Shown here piece by piece: positions 1-8,849 of a stretch of 33,988 bases of DNA (positions are counted from its first letter, which is position 1; every line of letters starts with the position of its first letter). Origin of the DNA: Gemmatimonadota bacterium (GTDB lineage Bacteria; Latescibacterota; UBA2968); the NCBI GenBank assembly GCA_026706845.1, contig JAPOXY010000092.1, forward strand, positions 1 to 33,988, in the 5' to 3' direction. A program made the translations under genes and the position numbers. The notes below the pieces were generated by a model. That model ran no database searches. It saw only the letters and a list, made by a program, of their open reading frames with translations, and was not told where the DNA came from.

Positions 1-95
1 CAACTTGCGTCTATCTGATATGCCCATCTCTCATCTCCAGATTGTGATGTCAGTGCCGCCGGTTGATCAATAACCGACTTGATTGATGCAAACAT
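1..95 (-). CDS. Possible 5' end of a gene running off the left edge
   Basis: Reading leftward from an ATG at 95, the minus strand stays open for 31 codons to the window edge (begins MFASIKSVIDQPAAL). An AGGCAGG-like stretch lies just upstream of the ATG. The fragment is too short to recognise a family. It would be transcribed in the same direction as the dioxygenase-like gene that ends at 133, so it may be the next gene downstream. A random open stretch of this length is also possible. Confidence 0.3.
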   Translation of the reverse strand, partial: MFASIKSVIDQPAALTSQSGDERWAYQIDAS

Positions 96-129
96 GCCTG
101 CCTAATTGTACGCCATTAAAAATTTTTAG

Positions 130-150
130 TGACTATTCACCACTGATCCC
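130..150. repeat. Short repeat-like sequence at a gene end (copy A)
   Basis: On the minus strand this reads GATCAGTGGTGAATAGTCAC and contains the stop codon of the dioxygenase-like gene. It resembles the minus-strand sequence at 21458-21488, where AGTGGTCAGTAGCCA likewise carries the stop codon of a lipoprotein gene. The similarity is about 13 of 16 bases, so this is suggestive rather than proven. Confidence 0.35.
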
Positions 151-978
151 GTGTTCTTCAAGCCAGGTTTTGAGGGGCGCGTCTTCGGGAGTGGGGGAGG
201 TGTAGCCGCGACCGCCGGAGTAGCTGACGCCGAGGAGTTGTTTTTGGATGGGCGTGCAGCGGTCGAGGTAGTGTTCTACCTGCATGTCGTCTCGGGGGCG
301 AAGCCAGCGGTAGGAGTAGCCGTAGAAGAGTACGCGGCGGGGTTCTTTCCAGTAGTTGGTACTGGCTGAATGCCATAGGCGGCGGTCAAAAAATACGGCT
401 GATCCGGGCGGTACGAGCACCGGGATAGCGTCTTTGTGCGGCGCGTTGCGATCTTCTCCGGGAAATGTATTTTGCGTTTGGCTTTTGGGGAGGACGTAGA
501 AATTGCCGCGGCCGGGTTGGGTTGTATCAGTGAGAAAAAAGCCGATTTTGAGGGAGATCATGGGACGCGGGATCATGTCGAAGTCTTGATTGATGCGACC
601 GCTGTCCTGATGGAAGCCGAGTCCAGGTCCGTCTTTTTCGAGTGTTTTGTGCGGTTCTGCAGGGGGTGTCACGGTCATGTGGGTGTGGTAGAGCTGGATG
701 TGCCAGCCCAGGATGCCCCACACTTTGGGAAATGTTTTGTACCAGTCGAGCAAGGGCAAGAAGTGGTCGTCCTTGCCAATGAAGTCGTAGTGGTTGATGC
801 GCGCTGTGGCACTTTTTCCCATCCGTGCGCGTTCTTCTTTATCTACGCGATCTACTGCGACGACGAGATCGCTGACCATGTCGGGTGGTAGGGCGTCTGG
901 AACAATGAAATAGCCATCTCGTTTGAATTTGCGCGCTTCTTCTTCTGTCAGACAATAATCGAGACATTTGGGGTGCAT
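133..978 (-). CDS. Phytanoyl-CoA dioxygenase family protein (Fe(II)/2-oxoglutarate oxygenase)
   Basis: The 281-residue protein has the features of the PhyH family of non-haem iron oxygenases, which hydroxylate a substrate using O2 and 2-oxoglutarate. The iron-binding triad is visible as the HQD motif (His123, Asp125) and the distal His203 in RRLWHSAS; Arg214/215 in EPRRVLFYGY would hold 2-oxoglutarate. Length is normal for the family. The start ATG at 978 begins MHPKCLDYCLTEEE. The GNAT gene lies just upstream on the same strand. The substrate cannot be deduced: family members act on lipids, secondary metabolites, ectoine or phosphonates. The last residues and stop codon (SGE, TAG) fall in a short repeat-like sequence also seen near 21.5 kb. 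Confidence 0.88.
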   Translation of the reverse strand: MHPKCLDYCLTEEEARKFKRDGYFIVPDALPPDMVSDLVVAVDRVDKEERARMGKSATARINHYDFIGKDDHFLPLLDWYKTFPKVWGILGWHIQLYHTHMTVTPPAEPHKTLEKDGPGLGFHQDSGRINQDFDMIPRPMISLKIGFFLTDTTQPGRGNFYVLPKSQTQNTFPGEDRNAPHKDAIPVLVPPGSAVFFDRRLWHSASTNYWKEPRRVLFYGYSYRWLRPRDDMQVEHYLDRCTPIQKQLLGVSYSGGRGYTSPTPEDAPLKTWLEEHGISGE

Positions 979-994
979 TGTTTGGCTCCTTATC

Positions 995-1456
995 TCAGGT
1001 CTTTGTTTTGCAGCGTCGCGTCAGTACATACCGATCTTCTGCGGCGCGATAATAACCTTTCACAAAGTTTCTCTCGCTAAATCCCCATTTTTCGTACAGG
1101 GAAATAGCACTTTCATTTTCGGGATCTACGGTCAAAAAGCAATCCACACCGATTTGATCACAGGCGGCTAAAATCGCGTCGAACAAAGCGGAACCAATGC
1201 CTTTGCCGCGAAAGGGATGATCCACAAATACTTTGTGCAAACAATACAGCCTGTCCGTTCTCGTGGGAAATGCCAGCACAGCACCGATTAGTTTCTCTTT
1301 TTCCCATGCACAAAATACCAGTGCGTACTCTGTCCACAATCGCCAGACGTGCTCGCCATCGGGAATATACTCAGAATTCCGATTTTGTGCCCATGCTTCG
1401 CGATCTAATTTTGCGATTTCCAGAAAATCTCGCCTCTCGGCACGCTGAATATGCAT
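995..1456 (-). CDS. GNAT family N-acetyltransferase
   Basis: This is a small acetyltransferase of the RimI-like GNAT superfamily, which transfers an acetyl group from acetyl-CoA to an amine. The acetyl-CoA pyrophosphate loop is seen as RGKGIGSALF after a beta strand (VFVDHPF), followed by the motif-B region NESAISLYEKWGF typical of RimI-like enzymes. I chose the ATG at 1456 (MHIQRAERRDFLEIAKLD), giving 153 residues, because the GNAT fold begins there; a longer reading to 1522 adds 22 residues with no family character. It lies 16 bases upstream of the dioxygenase-like gene on the same strand. The acceptor substrate is unknown. Confidence 0.85.
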   Translation of the reverse strand: MHIQRAERRDFLEIAKLDREAWAQNRNSEYIPDGEHVWRLWTEYALVFCAWEKEKLIGAVLAFPTRTDRLYCLHKVFVDHPFRGKGIGSALFDAILAACDQIGVDCFLTVDPENESAISLYEKWGFSERNFVKGYYRAAEDRYVLTRRCKTKT

Positions 1457-1560
1457 CTCGAATATCCCTGTGATAGAGGATTGTACCTGTGTAGATATGG
1501 CGAAATGTTCGATGTGCGTCAAGTTATTTTGTATGTCTTATGGGAGATACTTCAAAGGCA

Positions 1561-1588
1561 TTGACATTCTCAGTGCAAGTCCTATCTT
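1561..1588 (+). promoter_or_regulatory. Candidate sigma-70-type promoter upstream of the TIM-barrel gene
   Basis: A perfect TTGACA at 1561-1566 is followed after 16 bases by TATCTT (four of six matches to TATAAT). It sits in the gap between divergently transcribed genes and points at the isomerase-like gene starting at 1686. This is pattern matching only. Confidence 0.35.
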
Positions 1589-1685
1589 CAGATGCGGTCG
1601 GCAACGATAAGTTCATCCACTTTCAGCTTTTGGCCCTTTGTTTTGCCGACCAATAGCGGCTGAGAGCTATCAACGGGAGATAAAA

Positions 1686-2447
1686 ATGAAGTTGGGTATT
1701 GTCACGTATCAAATCGCTGCAGAATGGGATGTTGCCACTATTATCGAAACCTGTGCCAAACTCGGTTATGGCGGTGCCGAACTGCGTACTACGCATGCTC
1801 ACGGCGTTGAATCAGACCTTTCGGCGGGACAAAGGCAGGATATCCGCAAAAAATTTGAAGATGGCGGTGTTGAAATCGCGGGTTTGGGCTCAGCGTTTGA
1901 ATACCATTCGGATGATCCAGGCGTTGTGCGCGAAAATATTGATGGTACTATTGAATACGCCAAACTCGCCGCCGACCTGGGTTGCCCGGGCGTTAAGGTG
2001 CGGCCCAATGGTCTGCAGACCGACAAAGGTATCTCGGTGGATCAAACACTCGAACAAATTGGCAAATCCGTGCGCGAATGCGCGATTGCCGCTGCTGATC
2101 TGGGAGTGCAAATCCGGTTGGAAGTACACGGGCGAGAAACGCAAGAGCCAGCGCATATGCGCACCATCATGGATTGGGCAGATCACGACAATGCAAAGGT
2201 ATGCTGGAACTCGAATTTGGGCGAAGTGGAAGACGGTTCTATCAAAGCCAATTTTGACCTGCTCAAACACAAAATCGGTCTGGTACACATCAATGAATTG
2301 TGCAATCCGGCCTATCCATGGCGCGAACTCTTCTCGCTCCTCAATGCCGAAGGCTATGCGGGATATACGCTGGCCGAAATCCCCGGTAGTTCAGATGCCG
2401 AGCGTCTGCTCCAGTATTACAAGGCTTTGTGGGAAGCGTATCAGTAG
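1686..2447 (+). CDS. Sugar phosphate isomerase/epimerase family TIM-barrel protein
   Basis: The 253-residue protein belongs to the xylose-isomerase-like TIM-barrel (AP endonuclease 2) superfamily, whose members isomerise or epimerise sugars or inositols using divalent metals. Visible markers are the start MKLGIVTYQIAAEWD, the metal-ligand strand IRLEVHGRE, the VHINELCNP strand and the C-terminal LAEIPGSSDAERLLQYY. I placed the start at the ATG at 1686 because GGGAGA lies a few bases upstream and the barrel begins there; the longer reading to 1638 adds 16 unlikely residues. A methyltransferase gene follows 18 bases after the stop. The sugar substrate is not predictable. Confidence 0.87.
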   Translation: MKLGIVTYQIAAEWDVATIIETCAKLGYGGAELRTTHAHGVESDLSAGQRQDIRKKFEDGGVEIAGLGSAFEYHSDDPGVVRENIDGTIEYAKLAADLGCPGVKVRPNGLQTDKGISVDQTLEQIGKSVRECAIAAADLGVQIRLEVHGRETQEPAHMRTIMDWADHDNAKVCWNSNLGEVEDGSIKANFDLLKHKIGLVHINELCNPAYPWRELFSLLNAEGYAGYTLAEIPGSSDAERLLQYYKALWEAYQ

Positions 2448-2465
2448 GCAGGCCAGTCCCCTTTG

Positions 2466-3191
2466 ATGAGCGTACAAAAAGAAATTTACGCCCTCAAACG
2501 CGAACTCGCCGGGCGCTATCAACTCGGCGAAGAACACCACAATATTTGCGGGCGCAAAATAGGTGTGACGTGTGTTGAAGATGCCGAGGCACTCTTTGAC
2601 AAAATGCAAATGGCGGATCCCAATAGCGTTGAGGTTCAGGATGAACGTCTGCCTTATTGGGCAACGCTTTGGGATTCTGCGCTTATTTTGTCCGATGTTC
2701 TGCTCGCGGATAATCTGATCGCGCCGGGCGAATCCGTGCTTGAACTCGGCTGTGGATTGGGCCTTGTCTCATCTATTGCCTGTCTCAAACGCGCGCGTGT
2801 CACGGCTACGGATTACCAGCTCGATGCTCTCAAGTTTGCGCAACTCAATGGGTTGCAAATTGCGGGCATTGTTCCCCAGACGATGCTCATCGACTGGCGT
2901 TCTCCACCGCAAGATCAACACTATGCCACCTTGTTGGGTGCAGATCTCGTGTACGAACCGCGTTTTTTCGATCCTCTTATCGCCACATTCGACGCCCTTC
3001 TCGCACCGGGAGGGCGCGTTTTATTTTCTGAACCCAATCGCATCTTAGGCAGACCTTTTTTTGATCGTTTGTGCAATGCGGGCTGGGCGTTTTCCACTAT
3101 AACCGAGCGGGAAGGGGCGACGGTGTATGAGATTGTGAGAGGCGAGGGGGCCTCACACAAAGACACAGAGATACAAAGATACAAGGCGTGA
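2466..3191 (+). CDS. Class I SAM-dependent methyltransferase (METTL20/21-like)
   Basis: The 241-residue protein has a Rossmann methyltransferase core: SAM-binding motif I is VLELGCGLGLVS, the acidic residue ending strand 2 is in ATDYQLDAL, and the motif GADLVYEPRFFDPL plus LAPGGRVLFSEPNR are typical of the lysine-methyltransferase-like PF10294 group (METTL20/21, nicotinamide N-methyltransferase-like). Its likely substrate is a protein lysine, but this is inference. It follows the TIM-barrel gene closely and probably shares its transcript. The final ~12 residues (SHKDTEIQRYKA) come from a repeat-like sequence and are probably not part of the fold. Confidence 0.82.
   Translation: MSVQKEIYALKRELAGRYQLGEEHHNICGRKIGVTCVEDAEALFDKMQMADPNSVEVQDERLPYWATLWDSALILSDVLLADNLIAPGESVLELGCGLGLVSSIACLKRARVTATDYQLDALKFAQLNGLQIAGIVPQTMLIDWRSPPQDQHYATLLGADLVYEPRFFDPLIATFDALLAPGGRVLFSEPNRILGRPFFDRLCNAGWAFSTITEREGATVYEIVRGEGASHKDTEIQRYKA
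3153..3186. repeat. AC/AG-rich dispersed-type repeat forming a gene tail
   Basis: The segment is built of CACAAAGACACAGAGATAC-like units (purine-rich on the plus strand). From general knowledge, very similar stretches recur between genes in many unrelated bacterial genomes. Here it has been read through and encodes the last residues and stop of the methyltransferase. Only one copy occurs in this window. Confidence 0.5.
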
Positions 3192-3232
3192 AAAGCACCC
3201 CTCTTACCTATTGTATATTACCTTCCACCACT

Positions 3233-4123
3233 TCAAAATATATCCAAAGCTGCTGCTTCAATTTCTTTTCGTAATGCTTTCTCTTCTTCCTCGTCGAGCG
3301 GACGTGTTGGCTTGACGGGATCGCCGCACTCGATTCCCTGCCAGCGCAATACGGCGCGTACGCTGCCGTGTCCACTGTATTTTTGACAAATCCGAATCAG
3401 TTCATTCACGTCTGCTTGCAATGTGCGTGCCGTGTCCAAATCGCGCTTGTTCACCGCTTCGTAAATGCCCACAAAATGCGCGGGCATCACATTGTAAAAT
3501 GTGCCGATTCCCCCCTGGGCACCTACCGCAATGCCCGATAGGGCCACTTCGTCATGTCCGTTAAAAATATGCGGCTTATGCGGTCCATTGAGTATGCGTT
3601 CCATTAAGAACAGGTTGAAATTTGTGAATTTAATGCCCACCACGCCTTCGAGTGCGAGCATCTGGTTGATTTGTTCAAACGAATACTCCTGATGCGTGAC
3701 CACGGGGATGTAATACACAAAGACCGGCAAGTTTGCCGCTGAACTCAGTGCGCTGTAATACGCCAATATGTCATCAAAACGATATCCCTGGACATAAGGC
3801 GGCAAACTCGAAATGCCATCGGCTCCTGCATCTACGGCGTGTTTGGCGAGTTCAACCGCGTCGCGTTCAGAGGGGGTGCCAACGTGTACTACCACTCGTC
3901 CATGTCCTTTTGATGCTTTGACGGCAATCTCTGTGGCCAACTTGCGCTCGGCCATTGTCATCAAATAACCTTCGCCCGTGTTGCCTGCCACGTACACGCC
4001 GTGTGATCCCCGTTCGTAAATACGCGCTATGAGTTTTTCATAGGCCGAGACGCTGAATGCACCTGTCCCATCCCTGGGGCTGACCAGTGCGGGATACATG
4101 CCCTTAAAACCGTCGAGTATCAC
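3233..4123 (-). CDS. Dihydrodipicolinate synthase / N-acetylneuraminate lyase family aldolase
   Basis: The 296-residue TIM-barrel protein belongs to the DHDPS/NAL superfamily of class I aldolases that act through a Schiff base with a keto acid, usually pyruvate. The Schiff-base lysine is Lys165 in VVGIKFTNFN, the catalytic tyrosine is Tyr137 in VYYIP, and the keto-acid carboxylate loop is GNTGEG at 47-52. The DapA-type residues after the tyrosine are absent, so a lysine-biosynthesis role is unlikely and an aldolase or lyase for sugar acids is more plausible. It is the last gene of the corrinoid-type operon; its ATG overlaps the stop of the ADP-ribosylglycohydrolase gene by four bases. Confidence 0.87.
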   Translation of the reverse strand: MILDGFKGMYPALVSPRDGTGAFSVSAYEKLIARIYERGSHGVYVAGNTGEGYLMTMAERKLATEIAVKASKGHGRVVVHVGTPSERDAVELAKHAVDAGADGISSLPPYVQGYRFDDILAYYSALSSAANLPVFVYYIPVVTHQEYSFEQINQMLALEGVVGIKFTNFNLFLMERILNGPHKPHIFNGHDEVALSGIAVGAQGGIGTFYNVMPAHFVGIYEAVNKRDLDTARTLQADVNELIRICQKYSGHGSVRAVLRWQGIECGDPVKPTRPLDEEEEKALRKEIEAAALDIF

Positions 4124-5127
4124 AGGGCGCCTCCGGTCTTTTCGTAAAGCTCGCGGGATAGTGATTCGATTTCTGTGCGTTCAACCAGTGTCTCTACGAG
4201 ATGTTGCGGCAAACCCGCTGTTCCGTGATACAAACCGCTCAGGGTACCGGCAATGGCTGCAAATGTATCTACATCTCCACCCGTGAGCAGCGCGCGCTCA
4301 ACAGTGGGGATAAATTCTCCTTCTGAGCGCAAGAACGCCTCTAAAGCCACGACAATTGTGGCCTGGGCTTCGCTCGGGATGGCATTTTCTCGCGCAGCTT
4401 CGGGCATTTTTACCATGGTTGCCCACGCATCTTCTTCGTTCATTGTCAGCAATGTCCCCACCTGTGCGATCAACTCGCCTGTAGATTCGCAAATCGGTCT
4501 GGCCGACCACTCGGCTACGTCCAGCACCTCATTTCCGTCCAGTGGGCGATGTGTTACCAGATGCCCCACCACATGGGCCATTGCGACTGCAGGCGCAACT
4601 GCGCGTGGGTCCTGGTGTGTCACATGGCTCGCTGCAATTGCATCGTCCAGGATATTTTCACCGGTTGCCCAGTGCCACAAGCCCACTGGCGCGATTTTCA
4701 TGACCGCTCCGTTGGATGGGTGGTCTTTCGATGCGGCTTCGGACCACGCCAGACCCTGATCGAGGCGTTCCAGGGTTTCCCGAAAAGCCCGGCCATACAT
4801 TTGCAGGAGTCCCTCGCGCCACATCGCCAAAAAACGATTGCTCAGGTCTTCGGGATCGACCTTTTCACACGCTATAATTGACTCAACGAGGACGAGGGTT
4901 TGCTGGGTATCGTCTGTATATTCTCCTGCTGGGCGGGTTACCACGCCTTCCCGATTGACCCGCCCTCGATAGTGGTCTGTCAATCCCTCTACCGCTTTGA
5001 TCCGATCCCGGTCCCATCCCTCGCAAAAACAGCCCAGAGAATCGCCTATCGCACCACCCAGTAGCGCGCCTACAAACATATCTTCGACCTCGATATCTTC
5101 TATTTCGTCGTCCCAATAATCAGCCAT
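4120..5127 (-). CDS. ADP-ribosylglycohydrolase family protein
   Basis: This 335-residue protein shows the DraG/ARH signature of two-metal hydrolases that remove ADP-ribose from proteins or other acceptors. The first metal site is YTDDTQQTL (Thr71, Asp72, Asp73) after GALLGGAIGDSLG, and the second is GGDVDTFAAIAG (Asp285, Asp287, Thr288). All key residues are present and the length is normal. A GAGG motif precedes the ATG at 5127. It overlaps the downstream aldolase gene by four bases and follows the homocysteine methyltransferase by 44 bases. Some family members are used in nucleoside or sugar catabolism rather than protein de-ADP-ribosylation, which would fit this metabolic operon. Confidence 0.9.
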   Translation of the reverse strand: MADYWDDEIEDIEVEDMFVGALLGGAIGDSLGCFCEGWDRDRIKAVEGLTDHYRGRVNREGVVTRPAGEYTDDTQQTLVLVESIIACEKVDPEDLSNRFLAMWREGLLQMYGRAFRETLERLDQGLAWSEAASKDHPSNGAVMKIAPVGLWHWATGENILDDAIAASHVTHQDPRAVAPAVAMAHVVGHLVTHRPLDGNEVLDVAEWSARPICESTGELIAQVGTLLTMNEEDAWATMVKMPEAARENAIPSEAQATIVVALEAFLRSEGEFIPTVERALLTGGDVDTFAAIAGTLSGLYHGTAGLPQHLVETLVERTEIESLSRELYEKTGGAL

Positions 5128-5171
5128 AATTCAAACCTCAAGTTTAATCGGTGTAAAAATACAAGAGCCTC

Positions 5172-6170
5172 CTACCGCGTATCTACGATATTGCGAAATG
5201 CCCGAATGTGTTCGGGCGTGGTTCCGCAACATCCGCCTATCAAGAATCCACCGGCGTCCAACAAGTCCTCGACGTGTTGGGCCATGTCTTCTGGTCCTTG
5301 CGAATACGACGCCTGTTTGGTGACTTTGTCCAGGGTGGGTAAGCCCGCATTGGGATAGGCCATCAAGCGCTTGTTTTCAATGCCGCGATCCACAAGCGCT
5401 TTTTGCATCTGCACTGTGCCCTCAATTGCATAGGGCATGCCCGTGTGGTCTGTATTGCGCGTTTCAGCGCCGCAGTTCAGGCCCAGGAGTTGCACGTCGC
5501 CGAGCAGATTATCGCCATCTGAAAATTCGCCACTTGCCAAAATGTCCAGCACATCGCCGGGCGAAAAGCCCCAGTCCGTGCGGTAAATCAATTCACCCGT
5601 TTTGCGATCCTTTGTGAATTTATACGTCATATTCACGGCGATGGGTAAGCCCGTCTGCCGTGCAATATCAACGGCGATTGCAGCTTCTTTGGCGGAAAAC
5701 TGCGTTTCTATGACAAAAAAATCGGCGCCGCCTTTGACCATGGCAGAGATCACGCGCTCGTGGGCCGATCGCACATCGACATTGGGGATGCCAAAAACCG
5801 TATCGCCGGCATCGGCTTCGATAGCACCGGGGGAGGGACCGATGGAGCCACCCACATAAACATCCTTCCCGCTTTCTTCAACGGCTTGCCGCGCGTGTTG
5901 GACAGCTAATTCTGTCAAGTGCTCGGCATCATCTTCATCGGCATCGGCCATCTCGAGATGCAGGGGGGATACCACAAATGTGTTTGTGCCAATGGCGTTT
6001 GCACCCGCATCGATATACGCGCGATGCACTGCTACAACCTCTTTGGGGTGCGATAGATTGGCGATGGAACTGTTTGCCAGGTTTACCCCGTGTGCAAATA
6101 ATTGAGATCCAAATCCGCCGTCGTACACCATAGGTTGATCGTCTGCGAGGCGTTCTGCAAAAGACTTCAT
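5172..6170 (-). CDS. Homocysteine S-methyltransferase family protein
   Basis: The 332-residue protein is a stand-alone zinc-dependent Hcy-methyltransferase barrel like the N-terminal module of MetH, BHMT or MmuM. The three zinc cysteines are visible: Cys233 in LGLNCGAETRN and Cys314-Cys315 in GGCCGTTPEHIRAF. The start MKSFAERLADDQPMVYDGGFGSQL contains the typical DGGFGSQL opening. The stop of the upstream ASKHA gene overlaps by four bases. With the separate corrinoid protein and reactivase encoded alongside, the likely role is moving a methyl group between homocysteine and the corrinoid protein, as a split version of MetH; direct use of another methyl donor is the main alternative. Confidence 0.87.
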   Translation of the reverse strand: MKSFAERLADDQPMVYDGGFGSQLFAHGVNLANSSIANLSHPKEVVAVHRAYIDAGANAIGTNTFVVSPLHLEMADADEDDAEHLTELAVQHARQAVEESGKDVYVGGSIGPSPGAIEADAGDTVFGIPNVDVRSAHERVISAMVKGGADFFVIETQFSAKEAAIAVDIARQTGLPIAVNMTYKFTKDRKTGELIYRTDWGFSPGDVLDILASGEFSDGDNLLGDVQLLGLNCGAETRNTDHTGMPYAIEGTVQMQKALVDRGIENKRLMAYPNAGLPTLDKVTKQASYSQGPEDMAQHVEDLLDAGGFLIGGCCGTTPEHIRAFRNIVDTR

Positions 6171-8095
6171 ACCGTCATCCTCTTAAATTGACACCCTTCG
6201 ACAAATACGTCAAAAAAGTCTGGCTTTGTCTCCAGTTCCACATGCTCAATCCGCTTCACAAGGCGTTCTAAGCTCTCGCGTCGTTTCCGCGAGAGCAATA
6301 CTTCTCTCGCGCCCAATATCGCGGCATTTCCCACCTTTTCGATGCGTTCTTGTGGCACGGGTGCGAGAAAACCAATATCAATCGCATTTTGCACATTGAC
6401 GTAATTGGCAAATCCGCCAGATAGATAAAGTCGATGGATCTGGTCGGGGGCAATGCCAAATTCGCGCATGACAAGTAACTGCCCACAGTAATTTGCGGCC
6501 TTGGCCTGAGCCAGATTGCTCGCGTCTTCGCGCGATAGCGCAATGCTGTGTTCGGGCACTACAATCATTTCATATTGCTTGCGGTCGGCAAATACGCCCT
6601 TTTCCGTCATCATATCATGCCGCCGAAGTTCGGCCAATAAATCGATCAGTCCAGAGCCGCACAACCCCTGGGGCGTGCCATTACCTATTACGCGATAATT
6701 GAACTGACCACTTTCCCACGCCATCGATTCAATCGCCCCATCTTGTCCGGGCATGCCACAGGCGATACCGCCGCCTTCAAATGCGGGTCCCGCCGGACAA
6801 GAAGCTGCCACCAACCTGTCTCGGTTGCCCACTACGACTTCGGTATTGGTGCCCACATCGACGAGCATGAATATCTCGTCTTGAGCGCCCATTTCCACGG
6901 CCAGCATGTCCGCTGCGACATCGCCGCCCACATGGCTTGCAATAAGGGGCATGCCATATACCCGCGCTTTGGGATTTGTCCGAATGCCCAACCGCCTGCT
7001 GCTTTCATAAAGGGCGGTTGTTTTTCGCTCTCCGGCCAGATATTCGTGTTCTATTTGGGATTTATAGGGCTTTTGTCCAATGCTCTGCACATCGAGCCTG
7101 AAAAACATATCTCTCATGGTGGCATTGCCAGCGACGACAATTTCGTAAATTTCTTGTCGCTCAAAACCCAATTTTTCACATAGCACGAGAATTTCGTGGT
7201 TGATCGCATTTACCAGTGCTTTCCACAACTCATTTGGATATTCGCCATCATAGGAAATGCGATACATGATATCGCTGCCGCCAAAGCGCTGGGGATTTTC
7301 ATAAGATGCAATCGCAATACTTTCGCCAGATTCCAGATCTACGAGATCCATCACAATTGTCGTGGTGCCCACATCAATTGCCAGTCCGTAGATGTGTCCC
7401 CGAAACCGGTCGATGTCTTCTCCGTCGTAGAATACCCGGTCACCTTTACGCGTTACCACGGGATTGAGATCAATTGCTTTTTCCTGGCTCAAGGTCAAAA
7501 TTTGAGGCGCGCGGCGCAGGGGGACAAATTCGACTTCTGCATCTAAATCTACGACTTCAGCCTGACAGGCCAATCGGTAATTGTCTTTTAAGAAGGCTTC
7601 AGCTTCGGTTTTGGGGCATAGAGCTTCTTCGCCTTTTGCAATTTCTACCACGCATTCATGGCAGATACCCGACCGGAAACACGATGTTGGAACCCGAACA
7701 GATAGATCGTCGGCATAATCAAATATCGTTTTTCGTCCTTCGAGTTGTTGCACCTTGCCCATGTGTGTAATTGTGCCCGTTCCCTTTTTTCGGCGACGCT
7801 TTTTTTGTTTTTTGAGTGTGGTCTTCATCTCACGATAGGCATCTGGCTCTGTTTCCCAGGCCGTGCGATAGTCGAGGTTATCGTTGCTGGCACATTGAAA
7901 AAGCGCCCGGTTGGGCGCTGGTTTTCGCTGGAATTTACAGCCAAATTTGGCGGTGCACTCGTTGTCCTTGTTTTTGTAGGGACAGCGCATTTGCGCCTGT
8001 TCGTCGGCATGCTGGACAATATCTGAAAAAATTTCAGACATGCGGTCCAGCCGCTTTTGATAGGCTTCTCGATCTATTTTTTCACGCTCACTCAT
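6167..8095 (-). CDS. Corrinoid-activating ASKHA-domain protein with 2Fe-2S ferredoxin domain (RACo-like, DUF4445)
   Basis: The 642-residue protein matches the RACo-type reductive activators that return inactive Co(II) corrinoid proteins to Co(I) using ATP. A plant-type 2Fe-2S domain has Cys139, Cys145, Cys148 and Cys176. The ASKHA ATPase part starts near residue 235 (YGLAIDVGTTT), with a second phosphate loop FMLVDVGTNTE and the motif LCGSGLIDLLAEL. Unusually, residues 36-68 hold a further cysteine cluster (Cys38, 47, 53, 68), and residues 95-104 form a strongly basic linker before the ferredoxin. It lies directly after the corrinoid protein gene, whose stop it overlaps, and before the homocysteine methyltransferase. 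Confidence 0.88.
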   Translation of the reverse strand: MSEREKIDREAYQKRLDRMSEIFSDIVQHADEQAQMRCPYKNKDNECTAKFGCKFQRKPAPNRALFQCASNDNLDYRTAWETEPDAYREMKTTLKKQKKRRRKKGTGTITHMGKVQQLEGRKTIFDYADDLSVRVPTSCFRSGICHECVVEIAKGEEALCPKTEAEAFLKDNYRLACQAEVVDLDAEVEFVPLRRAPQILTLSQEKAIDLNPVVTRKGDRVFYDGEDIDRFRGHIYGLAIDVGTTTIVMDLVDLESGESIAIASYENPQRFGGSDIMYRISYDGEYPNELWKALVNAINHEILVLCEKLGFERQEIYEIVVAGNATMRDMFFRLDVQSIGQKPYKSQIEHEYLAGERKTTALYESSRRLGIRTNPKARVYGMPLIASHVGGDVAADMLAVEMGAQDEIFMLVDVGTNTEVVVGNRDRLVAASCPAGPAFEGGGIACGMPGQDGAIESMAWESGQFNYRVIGNGTPQGLCGSGLIDLLAELRRHDMMTEKGVFADRKQYEMIVVPEHSIALSREDASNLAQAKAANYCGQLLVMREFGIAPDQIHRLYLSGGFANYVNVQNAIDIGFLAPVPQERIEKVGNAAILGAREVLLSRKRRESLERLVKRIEHVELETKPDFFDVFVEGCQFKRMTV

Positions 8096-8849
8096 TCTCC
8101 TCCTCCCACTCCTTCAACAATTGTACAGCCAGTTCCACGCAGTCCAGGGCGTTTTCACCGTATCCATCCGCCCCCATGTCGTCGGCAAATTCCTGTGTCA
8201 CAGGGGCACCGCCCACCATGATTTTCACATCGTCTCGCAAGTCTTCGTCGATAAATGCTTCAATTGTCTTGCCCATATTCGGCATTGTCGTGGTCAACAG
8301 TGCGGACATGCCGAGCAATTTGGCTTCGTGTTCTTCGACGGCATCCATAAATTCGTCTTCGGATGTATCCACGCCGAGGTCGTGGACGACAAACCCGGCA
8401 CCGCGCAACATCATGATACACAAATTTTTGCCAATATCGTGCAAATCGCCTTTTACCGTGCCCATAATGACCGTGCCTACCGGCTCGACGCCCGAGGCTG
8501 ACAAGATGGGTTCAATATGCGCCATTCCCGCTTTCATTGCCCGGGCGCACGCGAGGACTTCGGGTACAAAAATAAAATTTTCTCGAAATTTAATTCCCAC
8601 AATGCCCATGCCAGCGATCAACCCATCGTCCATAATTTCCAGCGCACCTACGCCTGCATCCAGGGCTTCGCGCGTCAATTGATCGACATCGTGATGCGCG
8701 CCATCGATCAATGCGGCGGCAATTGCCTGCATCTCGGGACTCGCGTTTGCGAACAGATCGATATTGCGTTGTATCTCATCGGGGCGTTCTAAAAATTCTT
8801 CTATTTCCTCTTTGATAAACTCATTTTGAACATCGGATAATTCAGCCAT
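8088..8849 (-). CDS. Corrinoid (B12-binding) methyltransferase protein, MtbC/MtaC-like
   Basis: The 253-residue protein has the two-domain plan of small corrinoid proteins: an N-terminal helical cap and a C-terminal Rossmann cobalamin domain. The base-off motif DxHxxG is complete as GDLHDIG (Asp135, His137, Gly140), with GMSALLTTTMPNM and MVGGAPVTQEFA as the later cobalamin contacts. I chose the ATG at 8849 (MAELSDVQNEF), because a GGAGG lies 12 bases upstream; the ATG at 8870 adds only seven residues and would place this Shine-Dalgarno sequence inside the gene. It overlaps the end of the UroD-type gene by eight bases. It carries the methyl group between the partner methyltransferases. Confidence 0.9.
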   Translation of the reverse strand: MAELSDVQNEFIKEEIEEFLERPDEIQRNIDLFANASPEMQAIAAALIDGAHHDVDQLTREALDAGVGALEIMDDGLIAGMGIVGIKFRENFIFVPEVLACARAMKAGMAHIEPILSASGVEPVGTVIMGTVKGDLHDIGKNLCIMMLRGAGFVVHDLGVDTSEDEFMDAVEEHEAKLLGMSALLTTTMPNMGKTIEAFIDEDLRDDVKIMVGGAPVTQEFADDMGADGYGENALDCVELAVQLLKEWEEENE

